DNA of 64,000 nucleotides from Druceiella hillmani (taxonomy: Eukaryota > Arthropoda > Insecta > Lepidoptera > Hepialidae). The stretch covers positions 4,564,501 through 4,628,500 of the forward strand of contig JAYKKI010000023.1 in assembly GCA_039881145.1 (NCBI GenBank), given 5' to 3'. The first letter of the stretch is position 1. Each line of letters opens with the position of its first letter. Of the stretch, positions 10,017 to 22,165 are shown one piece after another. The notes under the pieces are model-generated. The model did no database searches. It was not told the origin of the DNA and was given only the letters and a program-made list of their open reading frames with translations. Made by a program: the position numbers and the translations under genes.

Positions 10017-10630
10017 CTACACGATTTATGCTATAAATTAAAAACAATAATGAGAAATGGTGCCTGGGAAATAAATATTTCGCATTTCATTTATCCTGAA
10101 GTATAATTCAATAAATAAATTTAATTAGTTCAATAACTAAATTAATTTAGTTCTGTATGTTAGGAACTATGTTTTTCAGATTTGTATAAGTGCAACAAAA
10201 CTGAAAAACAAAGTTCGTTTTAATCGACCATCACAATATGTGAAACAAATTTGTGCTCACTTGTGTCATGTCCAAATCTGTCTTTAAAATGCTAAGATAA
10301 TTTCAGGATAGTTGTTAATTGTCAATCGCCTGTTTGATCAAAACTGTTTTTCTTGCTCGTTCAAAATTCTTGGTTCTTGATATTTTGATAATGGAGGTCC
10401 GCTGCTAGTTTTGAACCGATTCACAATCATTATGAAATTGATGAAACAAATTGTAAACCTTCTTGTTTTATTGAATGAACAAATTGTTTTACTGCGTTAT
10501 TACCATAAACTAATTTTAATGTTTTATTTGTTTCTATAGCATTTTTTTGTAGTTTTAAGCAATACTAGTGGTTGCCCAGTGATCGAAATTCGACTGTAAT
10601 GTACTTACCTACACACTTTGTTGAAAACAC
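10013..10630. other. A+T-rich DNA, nothing recognised
   Basis: No supported feature. Confidence 0.5.
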
Positions 10631-10631
10631 T

Positions 10632-10768
10632 AATAGGTAGGTCATATAATATATAATACTACTAATGACCTATTATTAAATATGACCTACCTATATTATA
10701 TGACCTACCTACTAATAGGTAGGTCATATAATATAGGTAGGTCATATATAATAATAGGTCATTTCAGA
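10632..10768. repeat. clustered GGTAGGTCATATAAT repeats with a perfect 30-bp palindrome
   Basis: TAGGTAGGTCATATAAT-type words occur in both orientations. Arms 10681-10710 and 10717-10746 are exact reverse complements of 30 bp around a 6-nt loop (ACTAAT). Partial copies lie at 10634-10650 and 10752-10762. Each arm itself contains two GGTAGGTCATA units, so the palindrome is built from a small direct repeat. Confidence 0.9.
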
Positions 10769-11035
10769 TTGCTGCTACAAAATATTCCTTTTGTAGTAGT
10801 TGTATCTATTACACAAAACTTAAAATAAAAGCTTTTTTGTCTTTACATGCTCTCCACAGACTATTGGAAAAGCACCATTTGAAATCGCACAAAATTCACA
10901 GTTCGAAACTAATTCAATCAATCTGATCTTTTAAAATTCTTTAGCGACAATCTCTGCACTGTGTAACTGTTTAACCAGACTATTATCTGTTTTGACAATG
11001 ACAGTATGAACGTAAACAATTAATCTTTTAAAATA
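10769..11035. other. intergenic DNA
   Basis: Nothing recognised. Confidence 0.5.
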
Positions 11036-11037
11036 TT

Positions 11038-11515
11038 TGTAATATACAATTTAATGTATTCGCAACAAATATTATATATAATTTTAGGAATGTGTAATTT
11101 TGGAGTGTTTAGTTATATAATTTAATGTATTCGCAACAAATATTATATATAATTTTAGGAGTGTGTAATTTTGGAGTTTTTAGTTATATAATTTAATGAA
11201 TTCGCAACACATATTATATATAATTTTAGGAGTGTGTAATTGTGGAGTGTTTTGTTATATAATTTAATGTATTCGTAACACATATTATATATAATTTTAG
11301 GAGTGTGTAATTTTGGAATGTTTAGTTATATAATTTAATGTATTCGTAACACATATTATATATAATTTTAGGAGTGTGTAATTTTGGAGTGTTTAGTTAT
11401 ATAATTTAATGTATTCGCAACACATATTATATATAATTTTAGGAGTGTGTAATTTTGGAGTGTTTAGTTATATAATTTATAGTATTCGCAACACTTATTA
11501 TTTATAATTTTAGGG
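11038..11515. repeat. 71-bp tandem repeat, about 6.7 copies
   Basis: TTAATGTATTCGCAACA recurs at 11051, 11122, 11193, 11264, 11335, 11406 and (degraded) 11477, exactly 71 bp apart. Each unit also carries TATTATATATAATTTTAGG and GTGTGTAATTTTGGAGTGTT. Divergence is only a few substitutions per unit, which implies recent amplification. There is no coding potential. Confidence 0.95.
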
Positions 11516-14118
11516 ACCTTCTCCATATAAACTTTAACTATGCAAAATATCACAGTTTTCCATACGCGCAATAAGTTTAAAAAGGGTACAAAGGTTGCTC
11601 TTCACGTATTAAAATGTAGATTTCAAGTGAATGACTTGTAGGCGATCCATTAACGAGACATAACTGATGCTGACTATCAACTGACTGCAATGAACAGTTT
11701 GAAACTTATCATAAATTGTTTCTATGTGTAAACGCGCCGGTCATCGTACTAAATAAAAATGATTGCACTACTTTACCATTGCACGGAGCTAGGCAGCAGG
11801 ATTCGCCGTATTTTTTGAACAGGCCTCGTACTTGAGGGACATGTGTTCAACAATGCATTACGAGTATCCAGTAATTAATTACGTTCACTTTGATTTGATA
11901 ATCTTTGATGTAATAATTTTGACTGTAATGATGACACAGTATGTAAGAAGGAGGTAGTGTAAGTTCGTTCAGAAGAGAAATCATTACCTGTCGAACATTT
12001 TGATAATGATTGTATGTATCGCGATGATCCTTGTAGAGATACAAGCTGGTCATGCATACATCATATTAGTATATCAGATTTCATTCGAAGAATGTAATCA
12101 ATTATTATCAGTATACTAGAACCAGTTACCAATATTTTTTTAAATTTTTTAATACAATTTCTTGGCAATTAATTTATAACCTAGCTTCTTATGGAGGTTC
12201 GGTCGCACCAAGTCCGGGAGAGATCTTAGAAGGAGGGTTACAGCTTCATGGGCTCTAGGAAATCGTGCAGAATCAACAGTCTTTTATTGTTATCAGCTAA
12301 TGGATGTCTCATTGTAACATTTATGTAATCGATCATTAGTTATCATTCTGGTAATACAAACTGTTTTGGCATTAAACATGCTAATCTGCATATAACTCAT
12401 TATATTTATATGGAAATATTGGAGGGGATAAATAATGTGTTTGGATTTTTAAAATTTCTTTTATGGTCTGTGGTATCAGTTGTTAACTTATCAATTGTTA
12501 AGTGGTATTAATTTAAGTAAACAATTTATGCAAGATATTTCTAAAAAAAATGTTTTTCTCTCCCTTTGTCCTCGAAAATGTTAAAGAAAAAATTATGAAA
12601 AAAACACATTAATAGAAATTTATCTAAAGTTTGCCGGAAACTAAAGCGATGATTCTAAATTTTATAGTTTTTGAGATAACCAGCATATTTTTACCCTCAA
12701 TATATGGTGAAAATTAATATTTATGTATAGTTTAATAGATATACATTTATATGTGCTTCAGTGTTCATGTGGAATCCTTGTTTTAAGAATGCTGCTTGAA
12801 ATTGACAGGTTGTTTTTATTGTAATGTACAAGAATATTTTAAGATATACTTTAACTGTGTTTACCAAAATGGTCGGGTTACTGTAAACTTTTGTATGTCC
12901 GCGCTCCATAGTTTTTATTGTGAATAATAATTAGTTAAGTCATCAAGTCGTGATTTATTATTAATGCGGCTTTATGCCTTTATTCATTGGATAAAATAGA
13001 TTATTTCTTTTTTCGTATACCACGTCTGGCCATTAGATGTCCTGATCATTCAGTCGATGGTCACTAAATAGTCATTATATAAAAGTTTTCAGTATTATTA
13101 TTTGTATTTACTTGGGTAGTAATTACATTTTATTGTTAATTAAACACCCATACACGACTTACAGATTTACTTAAAACTTTGGATATGTATAAATACATAG
13201 AAGATAAACGATTTAAACTCACATAACACTAATTAATCGATTATAAAAATGTCAAATTCAAACTACAACATTGTACGTTTAATCCGTGTGAAAATTTCAA
13301 AATTTAATTTCTCACCATGCTCTGACGGAAATTAACGTTTAAAATAATCAAGATCAAGGAGAAGATTAAAATACATGAAGATGTGAGTTTAAAATCATCC
13401 AGTTTTATCTTCAAGCCAAATTAAGACTGTTTTAAGTTTAATGATTTAAGTTCAGAGGGAATATAATCTTTTTTTATCAACTTCAAAAACTAGGGGTTCT
13501 CAATTTGGCTGTTTTTTGAGTATGTGACCTTAAATCTCCGGCATTTATCAACTGATTTGAATGATCCATTTTGTATTTTAATGAAATTTAAGAATTGAAG
13601 ATATATCATTGAATTCCGCAACAACGAACAGCACTGGTACCGCGATCGAGCATAGATGGTATAGGTCTAATGATAATCTAATAATAAAGTCTCTTAAAAT
13701 TTTGACATGACTAAAGGCGGCATAAATCTGTCTTTTAGCAAAATCACTATGATGGAGTTCTTATATTCACAGTGATCTATGATGGAGTTCTTCATTGATG
13801 AGGAGTAACTTAATTGAATTTGGACATATTTCACTTATGTTGACGTAAGTAAGAAAATAACAAAGTAAACAGGTAGGTAAATATACATAGGTATATATAA
13901 AGGTATGAAGTAACTATAGTACATTAGTACATAAATCGGTAAGTAATTAAGTATATACAGATATTCACAAGGAAATGTTGCAACTAGAATATTAGTAGTC
14001 AGATAAGTAGGTATATACTGGTTTATATGGGCTTATACTATGTAATGACTGCTGTGAAGCCAAAAGAGGGAATGTAATTTATATGTCCGTATGTATGCAT
14101 GGACGTGTATGAGTACAT
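11516..14118. other. intergenic DNA, nothing recognised
   Basis: Short frames at 11847-12057 and 12721-12909 (minus) show no family features. A GTA/TAGGTA-rich stretch at about 13870-14000 approaches the next microsatellite. Confidence 0.5.
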
Positions 14119-14119
14119 G

Positions 14120-14181
<62 letters not shown>
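14119..14181. repeat. (TA)n microsatellite with one TG interruption
   Basis: TA units run throughout, with ATGTAT at about 14141-14145 splitting two pure tracts. Confidence 0.95.
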
Positions 14182-14185
<4 letters not shown>

Positions 14186-14394
14186 CATTTAGGTACCTTA
14201 AACGTCGCAAACATCTGTTTCGAGTTCAATAAACGAGATTCATGATATTCTGAGTAATATCAAAGGCACTAAAAATGGAAAAATAAAATTGAAATTTTCC
14301 AAAAATTGAACCGACTTGAAATAATAATCAAATAAGAAGCATTCTGAAAAATACAAGTCTTGGTTGCAACTTTTTACCCAAGAATGGCAGAGGA
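14182..14394. other. intergenic DNA
   Basis: Nothing recognised. Confidence 0.5.
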
Positions 14395-15135
14395 AGGGCT
14401 ATGGATTTCACAGGCTATGTATGTATGTGAGTTAGTTTGTTCCCTCATACAGACTAAACTATTAAAGCGATTTCAACAAATGAGGTGTCATCAATGGATA
14501 TAGTGTTTATAACATTATGAACTTCATAAGCTATGTATGTATGTATGTGAGTTAGTTGTTTCCCTCATACAGACTAAACTACTAAAGTGATTTCAATAAA
14601 TGAGGTGTCATCAATGGATATAGTGTATATAACATTATGAACTTCATAAGCTATGTATGTATGTATGTATGTGAGTTAGTTTTTTCCCTCATACAGACTA
14701 AACTACTAAAGTGATTTCAACAATCAATGGATATTGGGTATATAATATTATGAACTTCATAAGCTATGTATGTATGTACGTATGTGAGTTAGTTTTTTTC
14801 CTCATACAGACTAAACTACTAAAGTGATTTCAACAAATGAGGTGTCATCAATGGATATAGTGTATATAACATTATGAACTTCATAAGCTATGTATGTATG
14901 TATGTATGTGAGTTAGTTTTTTCCCTCATACAGACTAAACTACTAAAGTGATTTCAACAAATGAGGTGTCATCAATGGATATAGTGTATATAACATTATG
15001 AACTTCATAAGCTATGTATGTATGTATGTATGTGAGTTAGTTTTTTCCCTCATACAGACTAAACTACTAAAGTGATTTCAACAAATGAGGATGTAGGGTG
15101 TATAATGTTATGGATTTCATAGGCTATGTATGTAT
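14395..15135. repeat. tandem repeat, period about 113-124 bp, 6 copies
   Basis: GTGAGTTAGTT recurs at 14427, 14547, 14671, 14784, 14908 and 15032. Each unit runs GGCTATGTATG(TATG)n, GTGAGTTAGTT, CCCTCATACAGACTAAACTA, AAGTGATTTCAACAAATGAG, ATGGATATAGTGTATATAA. Length differences come from the internal TATG microsatellite and small deletions. The 'ACTAAA-GCGATTTCAACAAA' phrase resembles subterminal sequence of non-autonomous Helitrons in Lepidoptera, so the array may have grown from one. Confidence 0.92.
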
Positions 15136-15397
15136 ACATTTCGGGCTTCTCAGTTATTTTTTCCGTAGTCGGGTTTTAGATTTTTACTCTTTTGTGGTAC
15201 AATATCGTTTCCGAATATAAATAATTTTGCAAAATTCTGCTATCGCTAAAGGCATTTGGAGTCGTCACCGGTCATTAGCGCATTAATATTTACATTCAGT
15301 ATGAGAGCAACACTATTTTGGCAGTTTGAGTATACATAGGCGAAGTGAAGTTGAGCTGTGCTTCTATATCTATCGCTTAGTGCGCTGGAGCCGAATT

Positions 15398-15431
15398 AAC
15401 CTTATTGTTATTTCACGATAACAATAAGGTT
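15398..15431. repeat. perfect 14-bp hairpin
   Basis: AACCTTATTGTTAT (15398-15411) and its exact complement at 15418-15431 flank the 6-nt loop TTCACG. It is one of several perfect short-loop hairpins in the window. It is not followed by a T tract and nothing suggests a terminator role. Confidence 0.85.
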
Positions 15432-16909
15432 TCCAGCGAAAACTTATTAGGCTATCAACTTTTTATTAAAAAGGAATAAACATGTTATTACTTATAAGAG
15501 AAATTCAATTTGTTTGTTTTATTTATTTATTATTGAAAAGCCCCCGCCCAACTTACAGTTTTACCCAAAGCGCTGAAAGTGTGGAAAAACATTAGAATAA
15601 ACGATTACAAAATGGGTAGATAATAACCAATAAGACAATAACATACAGCAATTCATATAAACATCACTCTAACTAGCGATCAGTCGTGAATCACCAAGCA
15701 TTTCTCTAAGTCCATTCCTGCAGTCAATGGAGGAGAAAAATATTAAGACTGGATGCATCTCATGATATTGTGTTAAACAATGTGAGTGCACAAAAGATGC
15801 TTGATAAAATAATATCTGGAAAGTGTTTCAAGATATGTATAGAAGAGAAAAATATTTATATGACGGAGATGCTTGTTAAAATAGTGTTTGGAAATTCTTT
15901 CAACATATGAAATCAGAAGAAAAAAATATTTATATAACGAAAATGCTTGATAAAATTATATCTGGAAAGTCTTCCAACATATGAGATTTGAAGAGAAAAA
16001 TACAGACTCGTAATAATTAGTTCTGCTTTGAACTATGAACCTATTTGAGTTGTGACTAATTATCTATTATTAATACTCTTATTATGTTTAGTTACCATTG
16101 GCATATTCAAACAATACGAATAGGTACACATCCGCTTTTGAGTAAACACACTCCATATAACAAACAATATTTCTTAATCGTGTAGGTAGATTTTTTCATT
16201 ATACTTGTTAGTATAATCTGTTATTAAAAGAGATTTAATTTTAATCTTTTGTCCATTTTATTTTAAAGCTTTTAAAATGGAAGTCTCAATATACTCAGAT
16301 AGTCCGTCTTATCGTAATATTGTAAATACGAAAGTTTGGACGAATAACTGTATGGACGGACGTCCGTTATTCTACATATACATAATTTCTGGACGGATTT
16401 ATATGAAATTTGGAATATGAACTGATTACCGGTTGGATTGACATATATCGTATGTGAAATATGTCACAGCCGTTAACGGCGAAGTTTTGTCGATCATCGA
16501 AATTAAATCAAGCAAGCTTATATTGTAAAATTGGGTTCCCAGTTGATCACGAAGTACGTATATGGTCTCTAAGGAAAAACTAGTAGGTTTGATTGTAGTA
16601 TATGTTATCTTATACCGTTTATACCGAATTCTTAAATGGGAAAGCTATTGCCACGAAATTTCCATACTTTTGTATCTCGATTACGATGTTACATCTAAAT
16701 GTGAACGGATTTTGAGAAAAATGGAAGATATAAATTATATATATCTTGAATAGATGCATAAGATACAAATACTGGAGTCCACAGCCGCGGGTATAAGCTT
16801 GATTATAATAAATTTGTTAAAATATATGCAACGAACGTGTTACTTTTAATAGGTAATTTTTTTATGGGTAATAATGTAATAGAAAATTTCAATTATATTT
16901 TGATCCCCT
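15432..16909. other. intergenic DNA with weak internal repeats
   Basis: At about 15770-16010, a loose repeat of about 70 bp (GATGCTTGATAAAATAATATC then TGGAAAGT and AACATATGA) occurs three times. A 63-codon frame at 16562-16753 has no recognisable motif. Confidence 0.45.
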
Positions 16910-17345
16910 TATAAACGTCCGAATTATTTCATATTTTACATATGTATCAAGAACAGATGATTATATAATAATTTTACGAAATAAAAAATAATTTATTATT
17001 CTTAAAACAAAAAGGTTAAATAATAACGGAATTTGGAAATAAATTTTCACTCGAAATGTCCGAAACTTTTCCAAACGTCCGAATTATTTAAAATTTGCAC
17101 ACGTATCAAGTATCGATAATATAATGATTTCATGAAACAAAAAATAAACCTTTTTTTTCATAAAACAAAAAGACTAAAAAATAACGGAATATTTTAATTA
17201 AATTTTTACTCAATTCCGGGCGTCCAAATTATGTAACATTTCGCACACTTATCAAGAATTGAGCATAATACAATAATGTCATAAAAAATTAGTCTTATAA
17301 CAAGAAAAGACTAAAAAAATAAATATAAAATTTTAATTTAAAACA
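16910..17345. repeat. diverged tandem repeat, period about 145-165 bp, 3 copies
   Basis: Units start near 16910, 17074 and 17219 with CGTCC(G/A)AATTAT. Each has CACA-like and TATCAAG words, (A)TAAAACAAAAAG and a TTTTCACTC-like end. They are non-coding and moderately diverged. Confidence 0.7.
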
Positions 17346-17440
17346 AAACCAAAAAATACGCTTTTGTAGCAATATGAGTTAAAAATTAAAAATAATCTTT
17401 AAATATAAACATTTTGGTCCTTTTGACCAAAATTTTTTCT

Positions 17441-17635
17441 GAAAAAAGGATGTTTGTGACGATAAAAAAATTAAATTTCATGTTAAAAAAGTGTGGGCTG
17501 CTTGATGTCAATTGTCGTATTTTTTTTTATCTTTAGCTAATTGTAAAGGCAGAGTTATTACGAAAATGTAAGCCTAGAACAACCCACATTTTTTTACATA
17601 AAGGTAAATTTTTTTATCATCATAAGCATCCTTTT
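17441..17635. repeat. inverted repeat with about 62-65-bp arms
   Basis: Left arm 17441-17505 (GAAAAAAGGATGTTTGTGAC then GATAAAAAAATTAAATTTC, ending GTGTGGGCTGCTTGA) pairs with right arm 17571-17635 (ending CATAAGCATCCTTTTGC) at roughly 80% by eye, across a spacer of about 65 bp. TTTTGACCAAAATTTTT lies outside both arms. This looks like an aged palindromic miniature element. Confidence 0.75.
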
Positions 17636-18415
17636 GCTTTTGACCAAAATTTTTAGATATTTTTTTAATTCTTTTTTCGTATTGTTTTTTTATTTTAAAT
17701 TATAACTTTATATAGTTATAGGTAATATTTTAAATGTAAGCTGGAAGAATTGTGAGAGATCATCCATGGATCGTCATATTATTTTATGATGATACCAAAT
17801 TGTGATATTATGGCAACATGGTTATGCACCGTAATATTATTATGTTACAAAATATGGAATGCTATCAACAAAAAAAAATAGGTCAGTACAAGCTATTAGC
17901 AATACACTTCGAGTAAGTGCAGCCTTGCCAGAGTGCTGCTGCTCTACCCGCGGGTTTTTAACTATGTCAAATTAAAAACTTTGATAAACATGGAAATACA
18001 AAGTTATTAGTTACATCGTTGGTGATATTTGTTGTCGAAATTGTTTTTTCTCTAAAACCAATGCTTTAGCTAGCATAAGGACAATAAAATTAAATGATTT
18101 ATAATAATTAATCGCATAAAATGTTCAATCCTGATAATTTTCGTTCAATCTATACTTAATTCTCAATGTTCATGATTTTTTTCAGATTTCTTTGAGCAAC
18201 ACTTTGGTGATAGGGCAGCGAACAGCAATTTTTAAGTGTTTTTATCCGTTAAGTATTTAGATAAAGTCTTGATACAAAATACATCATATATATAATTTGT
18301 GTTTGAATATGTACTCATTTTATACCATTCATTTGATTTCTACACGATTCCCTTGAAATTTCAATCAATAAATGGAAACGGTTACATCTTGTTTGTTGCA
18401 AATAAACATCCTCAA
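17636..18415. other. intergenic DNA, nothing recognised
   Basis: No supported gene or repeat was found. Confidence 0.5.
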
Positions 18416-18930
18416 GGTAGTTGTTGTGTAAAACGTGTTGTCGACGAAATTCGCTAAATTTTTAATACATTATTCAAACTATAAATATCTAATTTATTTT
18501 AAAATTTAAAAATAATTTACCGTCTAGTTTTGATAAAAATCGCCTTCAAAAATTGTAATGTAATGTTAATTACATTGCAGGAAAAGTAAGTACTAGTATC
18601 ACACTTATTTTTTTTTACAATGCATCGAGTGATTTGTCTAAAAAACTAAGTCAATGTAAAATGATATAACCTACCTTAAAATTTTCAAAAAGAAGGAAAG
18701 TTTATTTACTCTTTAGTTTTGGTAAAAATGGCTCCCAAAAATTGTACAATTAACATTAGGAGAACAGTAGGTACTCCACATTTAGTTTTATTTAAAAAAA
18801 ATGTAATAAAAACGCAAAAATCGTTTTTTTACAAACTGTTAAAATAATGTTACATTAGCAGTTTGAAAAACAACAAATATTCAATAAAAAATTGTAATAA
18901 TTTTTAGATCTTTCTGTCACAACTGCCTAC
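18416..18930 (+). repeat. left inverted arm of the foldback-like element
   Basis: It contains the terminal word, two copies of the TTTTG(G/A)TAAAAAT module at about 18530-18620 and 18712-18800, then ACAAACTGTTAAAATAATGT and AGCAGTTTGAAAAACAACAA. The last two pair with 21370-21450 in the right arm. Confidence 0.7.
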
Positions 18931-19026
18931 CCGATAATTACGGCATGCAGTAATAAAATTTTTCTTTATACATGTTGCAAATACCCCATTGTTAGAGAAC
19001 TAAGGAAATCTTTATCCTTACTCTAA

Positions 19027-19205
19027 ATATAGGACATCCTTACCCAAACCTAGTATAGCTTATTTTATTATACAGACGATATATAGGACATCCTTACTCA
19101 AACATAGTATAATATAGGACAGCCTTACCCAAACATAGTATAATATAGGACATCCTTACCCAAACATAGTACAATATAGGATATCCTTACCCAAACATAG
19201 TATAG
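19027..19205. repeat. 31-32-bp tandem repeat inside the element
   Basis: TATAGGACATCCTTACCCAA recurs with AGGA(C/T) at 19031, 19085, 19116, 19148 and 19179. TATAGCTTATTTTATTATAC flanks the array on both sides, at about 19056 and 19202. Confidence 0.85.
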
Positions 19206-19364
19206 CTTATTTTATTATACAGATGATATTTGAAAAAGGGTGGCCGAAATATTCTTCTAATTAAGTATATAGTATCTCAAAGCGATGTTTTCAATGAAAT
19301 GTTGGAAAAATCTATTTGAGTAGAATACGAATATGTTCTTAAATATTTTTTCCTTGAAAGTTAA

Positions 19365-20330
19365 TCACGTAGTTTGTTATCCTGTTTACGTTGATAATAT
19401 TATCATGTATTTAAATATCCTGCGTTTAGTCAATAACTAACCGTTGTCGAAATATTGAATATTTGCAATATTATCCACATAAACCAGACCAAAGAAATGG
19501 AAAGAAAACCTGTCGAACACTACAAAGATTTCATACACATCAAGGCACTGTTAAATATTTAAGGGTACATAGTATTTCTGTCTAAACTATTTAAAAATAT
19601 TAATTTTTTACAACTTAAATATATTGCCTACCACTTTTTTTATAGGTGTAAAAACAAATTATAAAAATGTATAATTTTACATATATTTAAAATCATTGAT
19701 CTTTGTTTGTTATCCTGTTTACGTTAATAATATTATCCTGAATTTAGACAATAAAAAACCGCTGTCTAAGTATAGAATATTTCCAATATTATCAACATAA
19801 ACCAGATGAAAGAAAAAGAAGGAAAAACCTATTGAACACTACAAAGTTTTCGTATGCATCAAGGCATTTTTAAATATTTAAGGGTACGTAGTATTTCTAT
19901 TTAAATTATTTAAAAATATTAATTTTCACAGTAAAAATAAACTAATTATAAAAATGTATAATTTCACATATATTTAGAAATAATTGATTTTCGTTTGTTA
20001 TCCTGTTTACGAAAATAATATTATCATGTATTTAGTCAATAAATAACTGCTGTCTAAACATAGAATATTTGCAATATTATCAACATAAACCAGGTCACAG
20101 AAAAAGAAAGAAAAACCTGTCGAACATTATAAAGATTTCGTACACATCAAGGCATTTTTAAATATTTAAGGGTACATAGTATTTCTATATAAACTATTTA
20201 AAAATATTAATTTTTAACAACTTAAACATATTGCTTAATACGTTTTTCACAGGCGTAAAACAAACTATTTATATATAAAAATGTGTATTTTACATAGACT
20301 TAGAAATCATTGATTTTTCGATTTTTCCCT
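19365..20330. repeat. three direct copies of an approximately 290-335-bp unit
   Basis: GTTTGTTATCCTGTTTACG occurs at about 19370, 19704 and 19993. Each copy continues with ACATAAACCAGA, AAAACCTGTCGAACA, ACACATCAAGGCA, AAATATTTAAGGGTAC and CATATATTTA-type words in the same order. There is no open frame. The unit is the main body of the foldback-like element. Confidence 0.88.
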
Positions 20331-21094
20331 TGACTTGTGCTATACGACCTCCCATTACACCGACTTTCAAGATTGTAGGTCGACCGGAAGTACACTATAG
20401 GTTAAGGAGTAAGACTATTGGCTGAATAAAAACAAAAAATTTGAAGGGCTATATCTTTTTGTTGTGTGAAGCAAAAAACTTCAAAATATATCTGTCTACA
20501 ATATTTATAATATACTGAGGCGTATAGCCTTACTAAATAATATTATTTTCAAATTTATATCTCAACTAGTTTCTGAGAAAAGAACTTTGTTAGACAGACG
20601 GGCAACCAAGTGATTCTACAATGTTTTTTTTTTCATTTTGAAAGATGGATCCCAAAGAAGAGTATAAAAGAGAAAAAAGTATGTGCCAATGTTCAGATAG
20701 TTTAGAGGATTTTTTAATCCATATCAAAGAAAGATGTACGCGATATTAAAAATAGCTGAAGTGAATCCGCTCTAAGGGCGATATGCACAAGTCATGTCAT
20801 CTAATATATTCCAGTCGTTAGTAATGAAGTTGTTCGACTTTTCTCAGTCATTGAAATTAACCTTATTAAAATATTAAGACGTGTAAAACTAATATTAGTA
20901 TTATAGTAATCAGGGTCATCTATTTGTATGTTATCGCTAAAATGTAAGTGGGTTAAATTGTTTAGCTACGTCATATTTTTAATTATTTAAAAGATACATC
21001 AATTCTATAAAAGTTAAAATAACTTAAATAAAGAAGGGCGAAAGACTCTTTTTTAAACAGCTAAAACTACGTTAATATTTGTTTAATAATTTTT
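20331..21094. other. element interior, unassigned
   Basis: This is non-repetitive interior of the 18.4-22.2-kb element. It contains GTAGGTCGACCGGAAGTA and AGACAGACGGGCAACCAAG, which look like repeat-family words, but I cannot name them. Confidence 0.4.
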
Positions 21095-21330
21095 GTCTTA
21101 AGTCTAATATTCCTAAACACTTAATTTGAAATACTTTTTCCTACCTGTATCATTAACTATTAATCGTTGTCCTTTTTGTCTTAAGTCTAATATTCCTAAA
21201 CACTTAATTTCAAATACTTTTTCCTACCTGTATCATTAACAATTAATTGTTGTCCTTTTTGTCTTAAGTCTAATATTCCTAAACACTTAATTTCAAATAC
21301 TTTTTCCCACCTGTGTCATTAAGGTATTTG
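21095..21330. repeat. 83-bp tandem repeat, about 2.8 copies
   Basis: GTCTTAAGTCTAATATTCCT starts at 21095, 21178 and 21261. The copies are nearly identical (AACACTTAATTT(G/C)AAATAC, then CC(T/C)ACCTGT(A/G)TCATTAA), so amplification is recent. Confidence 0.93.
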
Positions 21331-21339
21331 TCCTGAGTT

Positions 21340-22165
21340 AGTAAGACCAAAAAATTATTATAAAATTTTTTTATGAAAATTGTTTTTTATTGTTTTTCAA
21401 ACGGTTAATATAACATCATTTTAACAGTTTGTGAGAAAACGGAAATAATTTTTGCGTTTTTCACTGTGTTTTTTTAAAATAGTATGAAACGTGGCGAGAC
21501 GTACTTTTTCTATAATGTTAATTGAACAATTTTTGAGAGTGACTTTTACCAAAATGATACGGTAAATGTTTTTCTTTTTTTTAAATTTTAATATAACATC
21601 ATTTTAAAAAGCTATTTAGACAAATCGCATGACGCGTTTAAAAAAAAATTAGTGTAGTGAAATTACTACTTTTTCTGTAACTTAATTGTACGATTTTTAC
21701 CAAAACTAAAAAAAACTTAAAACCAATTTAGTGTAGTGAAATTACTACTTTTCCTTTAACGTTATTTATACGATTTTTACCAAAACTAAAAAAAAATTAG
21801 TGTAGTGAAATTACTACTTTTCTTGTAACGTTAATTGTACGATTTAGAGCGATTTTTACCAAAACTAAACGGTGAATAACATTTCTTTTTTTTTTTCAAA
21901 ATGTTAATGTAACATTGTGTTACATTGATTTAGTTTTTAGGCAAATTGCTAGACGAGTTTTTTTAATAGAATTAAAAGTGTGATGAAATAACTACTTTTT
22001 CTGTAATGTTAATTGTACAATTTTTAGATTGATTTTTACCAAAACTAAACTGTATATGATTTATAAATTTTAAAATAAGTTAGATATTTACAGTTTGAAC
22101 TATATATCGGAAAGTCAGTGAATTTCGTCGACAACACGTTTTACACGACACAACCCTAACGTGCA
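21340..22165 (-). repeat. right inverted arm of the foldback-like element
   Basis: The module ATTAGTGTAGTGAAATTACT, then TAACGTTAATTGTACGATTT, then TTTACCAAAACTAAA, repeats at about 21480-21560, 21640-21720, 21725-21790, 21795-21880 and 21975-22050. It ends in the terminal word shared with the left arm. Confidence 0.7.

Larger units (their letters stand above)
18416..22165. mobile_element. 3.75-kb foldback-like element with long inverted arms
   Basis: The left end has TTGTGTAAAACGTGTTGTCG then ACGAAATTC (18422-18452). The right end carries the same word inverted (about 22124-22156). Similarity continues inward for about 0.5 kb on the left and 0.8 kb on the right. A repeated module (ACCGTTTAGTTTTGGTAAAA, then TTGTACAATTAACGTTACA, then GTAGTAATTTCACTACAC) occurs about twice on the left and five times on the right in opposite orientation. 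The middle 2.4 kb holds direct repeats and no transposase. Long inverted ends with internal tandem modules are the hallmark of foldback/Galileo-type elements. No target duplication was identified and no TIR family was recognised. Confidence 0.65.

Noticed and set aside
11038..11515. CRISPR array
   Set aside because: The whole 71-bp unit repeats with no unique spacers, and the genome is eukaryotic. The same holds for the other arrays.
16562..16753. 63-codon frame with Tyr/Leu/Arg-rich start
   Set aside because: No family resemblance, promoter or homologous copy was seen.
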